NCBI RefSeq assembly: GCF_000296385.1
Contig: NZ_JH815185.1
Coordinates: 2,159,281 to 2,223,280, forward strand
Direction of reading: 5' to 3'
DNA: 64,000 nucleotides
Source of the DNA: Lachnoanaerobaculum sp. OBRC5-5
GTDB taxonomy: Bacteria; Bacillota; Clostridia; Lachnospirales; Lachnospiraceae
Part shown: positions 55,308 through 64,000 of the stretch, piece by piece
How the letters are laid out: every line of letters starts with the position of its first letter
How positions within the stretch are numbered: position 1 is the stretch's first letter
The notes under the pieces: generated by a model
Seen by the model: only the letters and a program-made list of their open reading frames with translations
Databases searched by the model: none
What the model was told of the DNA's origin: nothing
Position numbers and translations under genes: made by a program

Positions 55308-55937
55308 TTATCGCTCTTCACTGATTTTTAATAATGTACCTGCTACAGCTAAAGTAAGGATTGAAGAAACTATCGCCTCTGCTACTCCCTGTGTTCCTAT
55401 TATACCTACTATTACAACAGGCAACTGTGTCAACTCTCTCCCTGTTGCACTTGCATAATGCTCTCCGAACAGGAAGTATATACCGCTCATTACCAATATT
55501 GTGTTTGTTACTGCCGCCATGGCACCTGATACCAGGAGTGCTATTTTCACCTTACCTGTTTTTCTTATTGCTCTAAAAACAAGTGCAGCCACTATACCTA
55601 CCAGTATTCTCGGAACAAAACATACTATTACAGATCTTATTCCGCCTGTGTATCCTGCTATGGCCGGTGCAAACGGTGAAAAACAAAATGATGTCGGGTT
55701 CGGCATGAATGTATTCTTCCACATACTGCCAAGTCCGAATACAAATCCCAGTCCTGCTCCCTCTTTCCACCCAAGTAAGATTGCCCCAATGGCTACCGTT
55801 ACATGAATGATAGTTGCGTTCATTATACCAAGCGGTATAAATCCCAAAATAGGTACCAATGTCTGAATAATAATTATAGCTATGAAGATAGCCATGATTA
55901 CCATTCTTTTTGTCTTCTGATAAGAATCTCTCTTCAT
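55308..55937 (-). CDS. ECF transporter S-component (possibly pantothenate, PanT-like)
   Basis: A 209-aa protein with about six hydrophobic helices and a basic N-end (KRDSYQKTKRM), typical of ECF substrate-binding subunits. Segments NATIIHVTVAIGAILLGWKEGAGLGFVFG and PNPTSFCFSPFAPAIAGYTGG (named in part: IGAILLGWKEGAGLGF and PNPTSFCFSPF) resemble the PanT/ECF S group. The substrate is not certain. It lies between rpmH and the dnaA-side origin region, on the minus strand, with GAGGAG before ATG. The energising module is not in the window. Confidence 0.75.
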   Translation of the reverse strand: MKRDSYQKTKRMVIMAIFIAIIIIQTLVPILGFIPLGIMNATIIHVTVAIGAILLGWKEGAGLGFVFGLGSMWKNTFMPNPTSFCFSPFAPAIAGYTGGIRSVIVCFVPRILVGIVAALVFRAIRKTGKVKIALLVSGAMAAVTNTILVMSGIYFLFGEHYASATGRELTQLPVVIVGIIGTQGVAEAIVSSILTLAVAGTLLKISEER

Positions 55938-56071
55938 TTTTTTCTCCTCTCGCTACTACTCCTATTGGATATAATGCACTTAATATTATATATTTAATAC
56001 TCCGTTTTATCAATATTTTTATTATCTCAAAGTAAGAATATTGTTCCCCGGATTTTCAACTGTTAAAATTC

Positions 56072-56366
56072 TTATCAACATAATTATCCACATTTACCTG
56101 TATATTTTCATTGTTTAAAATCCAAATGTTTATATTTTAGTTATCCACATTTTGTTGATAGTGTGTGGATATTTTATTTTATCTCAATGTTGATATTTCT
56201 TGTTTTGCTATATTTTAAGCCGTTTTTTTTTGTCAACATCGTTATCAACATTCTGTGTATAAGGCTTTTTTACATCTGTTTTTATCATTTTTTAATATGG
56301 ATAATTTATTTTACAATTTTTAATCAACTACGTTGTCCATAACTTTGTGAATATCTATGTTGATAA
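56072..56366. other. oriC: Replication origin part 1: DnaA-box cluster upstream of dnaA
   Basis: Boxes found: TTATCCACA at 56084-56092 and 56141-56149; TTATACACA (minus) at 56254-56262; TTATCAACA at 56072-56080, 56242-56250 and, on the minus strand, 56358-56366; weaker ATATCCACA (minus, 56164-56172) and ATATCAACA (minus, 56188-56196). The whole 55938-56457 gap is AT-rich and has no gene. Confidence 0.9.
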
Positions 56367-56391
56367 TTTTCTTTTTTACTTTTTCTTTACA

Positions 56392-56420
56392 TTGATATGA
56401 ATACCTTTTTTTGATATACT
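56392..56420 (+). promoter_or_regulatory. dnaA promoter
   Basis: TTGATA (56392-56397), 17 bp, TATACT (56415-56420), 38 bases before the dnaA ATG. DnaA boxes just upstream suggest autoregulation. Confidence 0.7.
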
Positions 56421-56457
56421 TTACCTAGTTTATACTTATCCTAAAGGAGTAAAAAGG

Positions 56458-57846
56458 ATGATAGATAAGATAAAATCCAGTTGGGAGGAAATAATCACGT
56501 TTTTAAGGGATGATTATGAGCTCTCACCTGTATCATACAATACATGGATAAAACCCATGATTCCGACATCAATCGATAAGGATTCAAAGGGAGTTTATAC
56601 CTTGGTCATCACTGTTCCTTCACAACCTTTTAAAACTTATGTTACAAAAAAATACTCCCTGTACCTTTCGGTATCCATAGAGGAAGTTACCTTAATAAAA
56701 TGTAATGTCGTTTTTATAGAAAAGTCGGAGCAGGAAACAAAAAAATATCCAAATACGCTGATAGACAATAAGCGGCATCCGGTAAACAACCTGAAGCTTT
56801 TAAGTGCAAATCTGGATCCGCTTTATACTTTTGATACATTCGTAGTAGGAAAAAGCAATGATCTGGCACATGCAACCGCTATAGCTGTAGCAGAATCTCC
56901 GGGAAGTCAAAATCCCGGCGAACATTACAATCCCTTCTTTATATATGGAGGCGTTGGTCTTGGAAAAACTCACTTGATGCATTCCATTGCACATTACATA
57001 TTGGAACACAATCCGGAGGCAATCATTTTATATGTCAGCAGTGAGAAATTCCTTAATGAATATATTGATGCGCTAAAAAACAGCAATTTACAGGAATATC
57101 GCTCAAAATATCGTAATGTAGATGTACTTCTTATTGATGATATTCAGTTTATCGGCGGTAAGGATGCAATACAGGAAGAACTTTTCCATACTTTCAATGC
57201 ATTGTATGAGCAGAAAAAACAGATAATACTTTCTTCAGACCGACCTCCTATGGAGCTTAAAAACCTTGAAGAGAGACTTCGTTCAAGATTTGCCTGGGGT
57301 GTGGCAGTAGAGATTTTTTCTCCGGACTTTGAAACAAGAATGGCAATTCTTAGAAGTAAGGAAGAAAGAGACGGCAAAAACATTGATAATGAAGTTATTC
57401 AATTTATTGCTACCAATATAAAGAGTAATATCAGAATGCTTGAGGGAGCACTAAATAAGCTTTACGCTATGAGCAGACTTAATAAAAATCAGGAAATTGA
57501 TATAGAGCTGGCAAAAACGGTACTGAAGGATATGATCACTCCCGATGCTCCTACAAAAATAACTTCAGAGTATATTGCAACTGTGGTAGCGGATCATTTC
57601 AATATCACCGTGGCGGAATTAAAAGCCAAGGGAAGAAAAGAGCCTGTAGCAACTGCAAGACATATTACAGTTTATCTTTGCAGAAAAATGACCAATGATA
57701 CTCAAACTAAAATAGGTCAATTTTTGGGTGACAGAGATCACTCCACGATAGTCAATTCCGAGGATGTAATTACTAAGAGAATCGTCTCTGACAGTGAGCT
57801 GAATCAGACAATTGAAACTATCAAAAAGAAGATTTCTCCACAGTAA
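56458..57846 (+). CDS. dnaA: Chromosomal replication initiator DnaA
   Basis: A 462-aa AAA+ initiator. Domain I about 1-85; Walker A GGVGLGKTH (about residue 163); Walker B LLIDDIQFIGGKD; sensor regions; domain IV with the DnaA signature DRDHSTIVNSEDVIT and box-recognising Arg in ARHITVYLCRK. It binds the boxes on both sides of its own gene and melts the origin. RBS AAAGGAGT 9 bases upstream. First gene of the right replichore. Confidence 0.98.
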   Translation: MIDKIKSSWEEIITFLRDDYELSPVSYNTWIKPMIPTSIDKDSKGVYTLVITVPSQPFKTYVTKKYSLYLSVSIEEVTLIKCNVVFIEKSEQETKKYPNTLIDNKRHPVNNLKLLSANLDPLYTFDTFVVGKSNDLAHATAIAVAESPGSQNPGEHYNPFFIYGGVGLGKTHLMHSIAHYILEHNPEAIILYVSSEKFLNEYIDALKNSNLQEYRSKYRNVDVLLIDDIQFIGGKDAIQEELFHTFNALYEQKKQIILSSDRPPMELKNLEERLRSRFAWGVAVEIFSPDFETRMAILRSKEERDGKNIDNEVIQFIATNIKSNIRMLEGALNKLYAMSRLNKNQEIDIELAKTVLKDMITPDAPTKITSEYIATVVADHFNITVAELKAKGRKEPVATARHITVYLCRKMTNDTQTKIGQFLGDRDHSTIVNSEDVITKRIVSDSELNQTIETIKKKISPQ

Positions 57847-57937
57847 TCCAAATTATACGGGTAGTTCCCAAACATGGTGATGTTTACAAAAATAAGCTAA
57901 AAAGCAAGTATTTACAAGGCTTTTAAGACTTTTGCAC

Positions 57938-57985
57938 TTATCCACACACTATAATAATACTAATACTAAAATATATTTAATTATT
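57938..57985 (+). other. oriC: Replication origin part 2: DnaA box plus TAN-repeat unwinding element
   Basis: TTATCCACA (57938-57946) is followed at once by CACTA and six consecutive TAN triplets (TAATAATACTAATACTAA) and then AT-rich DNA to about 57988. This fits the DnaA-trio plan known from Bacillus, in the dnaA-dnaN gap. A hairpin with TGGCGA and TCGCCA arms (57991-58025) lies next, in the dnaN leader. Confidence 0.8.
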
Positions 57986-58038
57986 TATCATGGCGAGCGA
58001 GCTCCTTACTGAGTAAAAAATCGCCAACCGGAGGAACA

Positions 58039-59148
58039 ATGAATTTAAAATTTCAAAAAGCACAATTGGTAAATGCTTTAAGCATTGTAATGAAGGCTAT
58101 ATCTACCAAGACTTCAAGTGTTATTTTAGAATCAATACTTATAACGGCAGCTGATAACAGAGTTGTTTTAGACGCTACAGATACGGAACTTTCAATTCAA
58201 ACAGAAGTGGATGCGATTATAGTAAATCCGGGTGGAGTAGTTTTAAATGCAAAACTATTCTCAGAGATTGTAAGAAAGTTTGAAAATACGGATTCTTTAA
58301 TAGAGCTTGATGTAGATAAGGATTTCAAGACCACTATCAGATGTGAGCAGGCTGTATTTAATATTATGGGAATTGATCCCGTAGAGTTTATACCGATGCC
58401 GAAGGTAGACAGGGATGATTTTATCAAGCTTTCACAGTTCAGTTTAAAAGAAGTTATCAGACAGACCGAGTTTTCCACAGCTATAAGCGATATCAACAGA
58501 ATGATGGGTGGAGAGCTTATAGATATTAAAGATAATGTGGCTAAATTCGTTACTCTTGACGGACATAGAATGTCTATCAGAAATATTGAATTGAACGGGA
58601 ATTTTGAAAATCAAAGATGTGTGGTTCCTATAAAGTCCTTACAGGAAGTTATGAGGATAATTGACAGCGATACTCAAAAAGATGTTAATATTTATTTTTC
58701 AAAGGATCATATACTCTTTGAGTTTGATAAAACACTTGTATTGTCAAGAATACTTGACGGTGAATATTTCAGAATTGAGACCATGCTTTCAAGTGACTAT
58801 GATACCAAGGTTACCGTCAGCAGAAACAGATTTCAAAGTGCTATAGAGCAGGCTATGATACTTATCAGGGAAAATGAACATAAGCCTTTGATTCTTAATA
58901 TAGAAAACGGAATACTTACATTGTTCGTAAATTCATCACTTGGATTTATGGATGCCAAAGTAAATATTGAAAAAAGCGGAAGTGATTTAAAGATTGCCTT
59001 TAACCCTAAGTTCTTAGTGGATGCATTAAAGGTAATTGATGATGATTTTGTAGATATTTATTTTACAAACGCAAAATCGCCATGCTTTATTAGAGACGAT
59101 AAAAATTCATACACTTACCTGATATTGCCGGTAAATTTTGTAGGATAA
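58039..59148 (+). CDS. dnaN: DNA polymerase III beta sliding clamp
   Basis: A 369-aa clamp of three similar domains that rings DNA and holds the polymerase. N-end MNLKFQKAQLVNALSIVMKA; ends FIRDDKNSYTYLILPVNF, the expected C-terminal strand. Length matches the family. RBS GGAGG with good spacing. Lies 192 bases after dnaA. Confidence 0.97.
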   Translation: MNLKFQKAQLVNALSIVMKAISTKTSSVILESILITAADNRVVLDATDTELSIQTEVDAIIVNPGGVVLNAKLFSEIVRKFENTDSLIELDVDKDFKTTIRCEQAVFNIMGIDPVEFIPMPKVDRDDFIKLSQFSLKEVIRQTEFSTAISDINRMMGGELIDIKDNVAKFVTLDGHRMSIRNIELNGNFENQRCVVPIKSLQEVMRIIDSDTQKDVNIYFSKDHILFEFDKTLVLSRILDGEYFRIETMLSSDYDTKVTVSRNRFQSAIEQAMILIRENEHKPLILNIENGILTLFVNSSLGFMDAKVNIEKSGSDLKIAFNPKFLVDALKVIDDDFVDIYFTNAKSPCFIRDDKNSYTYLILPVNFVG

Positions 59149-59157
59149 AGGTGAAAT

Positions 59158-59370
59158 ATGCAAGAAGTTAAAATTAGAGATGAATATATAAAGCTGGAGC
59201 AGGCTATGAAGCTTGCAGGTGCCGTATCTATGGGTTCGGAAGCCAAGATGGTAATACAGGCCGGAGAGGTTTTGGTAAATTCCGAGGTGGAGCTTAGAAG
59301 AGGTAAGAAGCTTAGAGACGGCGATATATTTACATACGAGAACAATGATTATAGAATCGTTGGAGCTTAA
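59158..59370 (+). CDS. yaaA: S4-domain RNA-binding protein (YaaA/RlbA type)
   Basis: 70 aa, single S4-like domain: YIKLEQAMKLAGAVSMGSEAK then VNSEVELRRGKKLRDGDIFT (shown in two parts). Such proteins occur between dnaN and recF in most Firmicutes, with a suspected ribosome or RNA role. It overlaps recF by 26 bases. Confidence 0.9.
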   Translation: MQEVKIRDEYIKLEQAMKLAGAVSMGSEAKMVIQAGEVLVNSEVELRRGKKLRDGDIFTYENNDYRIVGA

Positions 59371-60436
59371 GGACTATAGAAACTATGAGAGTTTGAATAT
59401 CCAGCTTTCAAGCGGTGTAAATATATTTTACGGTGACAATGCGCAGGGAAAGACAAATATTTTGGAGTCAATATATCTTGCCACCACTTCAAAGTCTCAT
59501 AGAGGAAGTAAAGATAAAGATATTATAAAATTCGGAAGCAATGAATCGCATATCAAGCTGATGATAGAAAAAAACAACTCATCTGTAAGACTTGATATGC
59601 ATTTGAAAAAGAGCAAGTCTAAGGGAGTTGCTATAAACGGTATTCCGATAAGAAAGCTTAGTGAGCTTTTCGGTACCTGTAATGTTGTATTTTTCTCTCC
59701 TGAAGATTTGAATATTATCAAGAGAAGTCCTAAGGAAAGAAGAAATTTTGTGGACATGGAGCTTTGTCAGTTAAATAAGCTCTATGTTTCCACTTTAGTT
59801 ACCTACAATAAGGTGCTTGATCAGAGAAACAAGCTTTTAAAAGAAATCGGTTTTAAGAGCGGTGTTGAGGATACTTTGGATATCTGGGATATGCAGCTTG
59901 TAAAATACGGTAAGGATTTGATTGCTTACAGAGAAGCCTTTATAAAGGAATTAAATGGGGTCATTTTCGGTATACATTCTTTACTCTCAGGTGGTGAGAA
60001 GATAAATGTAGTATATGAAAAGAATGTTGAAAAAGATGATTTTGAAGAAGAACTGAAAAAATCAAGAACAAGTGATATAAGGTATAAGACTACGAATGTA
60101 GGACCACATAGAGATGATTTTTCATTTTTTCTAAACGGTGAAATGGATTTGAAAAAGTTCGGATCTCAAGGGCAGCAAAGAAGCCTTGCCTTATCATTAA
60201 AATTATCCGAGATAGAGCTTATAAAATCAAGATACGGAGAATTTCCGGTGCTTTTATTGGATGATGTATTATCCGAGCTTGACGGAAAAAGACAGTCTCA
60301 TCTTTTGGAATCCATAAAACATATTCAAACTTTGATTACCTGTACAGGTGTGGAAGATTTTTTGAATAAATCTTTGGATATTGGAAAGGTGTTTAAAGTA
60401 ACAAATGGTACAATAAAAGAAAATGAATATAATTAA
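59345..60436 (+). CDS. recF: DNA replication and repair protein RecF
   Basis: A 363-aa SMC-like ATPase for gap repair. N-end MIIESLELKDYRNYES; Walker A GDNAQGKTN (about 30-38); signature SQGQQRSLALSLKL (about 280); Walker B LLLDDVLSELD. ATG 59345 overlaps the S4 gene, which indicates coupled translation. No remB follows; a 277-base AT-rich gap with no gene, apart from a weak TGTGTG/CACACA inverted repeat, leads to the next gene. Confidence 0.96.
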   Translation: MIIESLELKDYRNYESLNIQLSSGVNIFYGDNAQGKTNILESIYLATTSKSHRGSKDKDIIKFGSNESHIKLMIEKNNSSVRLDMHLKKSKSKGVAINGIPIRKLSELFGTCNVVFFSPEDLNIIKRSPKERRNFVDMELCQLNKLYVSTLVTYNKVLDQRNKLLKEIGFKSGVEDTLDIWDMQLVKYGKDLIAYREAFIKELNGVIFGIHSLLSGGEKINVVYEKNVEKDDFEEELKKSRTSDIRYKTTNVGPHRDDFSFFLNGEMDLKKFGSQGQQRSLALSLKLSEIELIKSRYGEFPVLLLDDVLSELDGKRQSHLLESIKHIQTLITCTGVEDFLNKSLDIGKVFKVTNGTIKENEYN

Positions 60437-60713
60437 CTCATTGTATACAAGTATTTTATAAAATTGTTTAAATTTTGAGTAATCAAAAAATTTCTTTTTT
60501 GTGGTGTTATGTGGATGTAAAATAAAAATAAAAACTTACACCTTGTTAAAAATTAATAAAAATATAGAATATAAAAATGATAATATATAAAAAATAATGT
60601 TAAAATCTTCGTAAAACTCTGTTAAAATTTGCAGACTTCAAAATTGTGTGTTATATTATCACACATAAATTCACACATGTATATTTATAAACTGATTTCG
60701 GAGGTAATATTCA

Positions 60714-60977
60714 ATGACAAAAAAGAGAATTAATACATTCATAGGATCTATAGGAGCATTTATCGGAGTTTTAGTATTCTTATCTTATATACCGCAAATT
60801 ATAGCAAATATAGGTGGTGAGAAATCTCAACCGCTGCAGCCGCTTGTAGCGGCAATATCTTGTTTGTTATGGGTTATATATGGCTTAACAAATGAACATA
60901 AAATAGATTATATCCTTATTATACCGAATGCGGCAGGTGTAGTTTTCGGATTTTTGACTTTTATAACAGCTTTGTAA
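60714..60977 (+). CDS. SemiSWEET-family sugar transporter (PQ-loop protein)
   Basis: An 87-aa membrane protein of three helices (about 11-27, 43-58, 66-85). It carries the PQ-loop motif FLSYIPQIIANIGGEKSQPL (Pro-Gln at 25-26) and SCLLWVIYGL, typical of SemiSWEETs, which dimerise to move sugars. RBS GGAGG before ATG. It lies between recF and gyrB, which is an unusual place; it has its own terminator. Confidence 0.85.
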   Translation: MTKKRINTFIGSIGAFIGVLVFLSYIPQIIANIGGEKSQPLQPLVAAISCLLWVIYGLTNEHKIDYILIIPNAAGVVFGFLTFITAL

Positions 60978-60990
60978 TAATGTATATTTT

Positions 60991-61014
60991 AGGGGTGCGT
61001 GGCACCCCTTTTTT
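60991..61014 (+). terminator. Rho-independent terminator of the SemiSWEET gene
   Basis: GGGGTGC-GTG-GCACCCC stem followed by six Ts. Confidence 0.93.
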
Positions 61015-61118
61015 CTTATTTATATGTAGTAATTTTATTCCACATTTTCAAAAAAAATGTTATAATATATCGATATGACATTAAGAGTAAATTTTCCTGA
61101 GAATGTATTCTCAGATGA

Positions 61119-63047
<1,929 letters not shown>

Positions 63048-63063
63048 AAAGGTAGGTTAAAAT

Positions 63064-64000
63064 ATGGAACCAAATGTTTTCGACAAGTTTAATGAGATCG
63101 ACTTAAAGAAAACCATGGAAAAGTCATATATTGACTATGCAATGAGTGTTATTGCAGCAAGAGCGCTTCCTGATATAAGAGACGGTTTAAAGCCTGTACA
63201 AAGAAGAGTGCTCTTTTCTATGATAGAACTGAATAACGGTCCTGATAAGCCACATAGAAAATGTGCCCGTATTGTCGGAGATACAATGGGTAAATATCAC
63301 CCACACGGAGATTCTTCAATATACGGATCATTGGTAAATATGGCTCAGGACTGGTCCATGAGATATCCACTTGTGGACGGACACGGAAACTTCGGATCTG
63401 TGGACGGAGACGGCGCGGCTGCCATGAGATATACAGAGGCGAGACTCTCAAAAATCGCAATGGAGATGCTTGCCGATATAAATAAGGACACTGTTGACTT
63501 TGCTCCGAACTTTGATGAGACTGAAAAAGAGCCTACAGTACTGCCGTCAAGATATCCGAACCTGCTTGTAAACGGTACTACAGGTATTGCGGTAGGTATG
63601 GCCACAAATATTCCGCCTCACAATTTAAGCGAGGTAATAAATGCCGTAGTAAGGATAATAGATAATAAGATAGAAGAAAAAGAATCTACTATCGATGAGA
63701 TGCTTGATATCATAAAGGGACCTGATTTCCCTACAGGTGCGCATATACTTGGACTTAGAGGAATCAGAGAAGCTTATACTACAGGTAGAGGAAAGATAAA
63801 GGTAAGAGCGGTATCTGAAATAGAAGCCATGCCAAACGGCAAAAACAGAATTATAGTTACCGAGCTTCCATATCTTGTAAATAAAGCAAAGCTTATCGAA
63901 AAGATTGCCGAACTTGTAAAAGATAAAAGGATAGACGGTATTACAGATCTTAGAGACGAATCAAACCGTGAAGGAATGAGAGTCGTTATAGAACTTAGAA
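63064..64000 (+). CDS. gyrA: DNA gyrase subunit A (3' truncated by window edge)
   Basis: The first 312 residues of the breakage-reunion subunit. Conserved [35 protein letters not shown], and the catalytic Tyr in [12 protein letters not shown]. In the quinolone region [19 protein letters not shown], the position matching E. coli Ser83 is Ser, but that matching Asp87 is Gly. ATG at 63064 with AGGT upstream. The frame is open to the window end. Confidence 0.97.
   Translation, partial: MEPNVFDKFNEIDLKKTMEKSYIDYAMSVIAARALPDIRDGLKPVQRRVLFSMIELNNGPDKPHRKCARIVGDTMGKYHPHGDSSIYGSLVNMAQDWSMRYPLVDGHGNFGSVDGDGAAAMRYTEARLSKIAMEMLADINKDTVDFAPNFDETEKEPTVLPSRYPNLLVNGTTGIAVGMATNIPPHNLSEVINAVVRIIDNKIEEKESTIDEMLDIIKGPDFPTGAHILGLRGIREAYTTGRGKIKVRAVSEIEAMPNGKNRIIVTELPYLVNKAKLIEKIAELVKDKRIDGITDLRDESNREGMRVVIELR

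Noticed and set aside
55573-56013. 146-aa minus-strand ORF overlapping the ECF S-component gene
   Set aside because: Alternative frame of the same strand; the S-component frame has clear helices and an RBS.

Overview
The window is about 64 kb of a low-GC Firmicute chromosome that spans the replication origin. Gene content and family types point to Clostridia, most likely Lachnospiraceae: DUF4446 beside parAB, DUF3881, DUF1576, giant MucBP surface proteins with a VPKT-type sorting tail, and the dnaA-dnaN-S4-recF-gyrB-gyrA order. A genus such as Lachnoanaerobaculum is only a guess. Strand use fits an origin near 56-58 kb: replication genes run right (+), and most genes to the left run left (-), so both sets are mainly on leading strands.

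Layout. 1-1.9 kb: 3' end of an aerobic-type ribonucleotide reductase operon (nrdA-nrdB). 2-11.4 kb: a 3106-aa secreted repeat adhesin with 23 MucBP-like units. 11.8-17.2 kb: a five-gene minus-strand cluster (DUF1304, AEC transporter, sugar-type C-methyltransferase, SDR epimerase/reductase, ThDP enzyme) that looks like a small unusual-sugar pathway. 17.5-22.0 kb: a Bce-type peptide-sensing and detoxification module (RR, HK, ABC ATPase, permease) with a recognisable BceR-type box, flanked by two inverted copies of a degenerate 240-370 bp sequence. 22.6-24.3 kb: a PanE-like reductase and a small secreted cell-wall-binding protein. 24.4-28.0 kb: carA and carB are both wrecked, by a frameshift in carA and a deletion that fuses the end of carA to the middle of carB. 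28.1-31.9 kb: uracil-DNA glycosylase, tRNA-Leu, DUF1576 membrane protein, thioesterase, DUF3881. 32.0-36.5 kb: str operon (rpsL-rpsG-fusA-tuf). 36.7-43.2 kb: a second giant MucBP protein (2147 aa, 13 units), paralogous to the first. 43.6-44.2 kb: bioY behind a BirA-type operator.

Origin region. 44.2-55.9 kb holds DUF4446, parB, parA, a hydrolase, rsmG, mnmG, mnmE, jag/khpB, yidC, yidD, rnpA, rpmH and an ECF S-component. Five parS-like 16-mers lie between parA and rsmG. The 520-bp gap before dnaA is rich in DnaA boxes, and a second DnaA box followed by TAN trinucleotides lies between dnaA and dnaN, so the origin looks bipartite. dnaN, an S4 protein, recF, a SemiSWEET-like gene, gyrB and a truncated gyrA complete the window.

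The most notable items are the paired higher-order repeats of the giant adhesins and their shared VPKTED tail, the carAB deletion junction, the inverted repeats around the Bce module, the parS site built into the rsmG terminator, and the ThDP/SDR/methyltransferase cluster.
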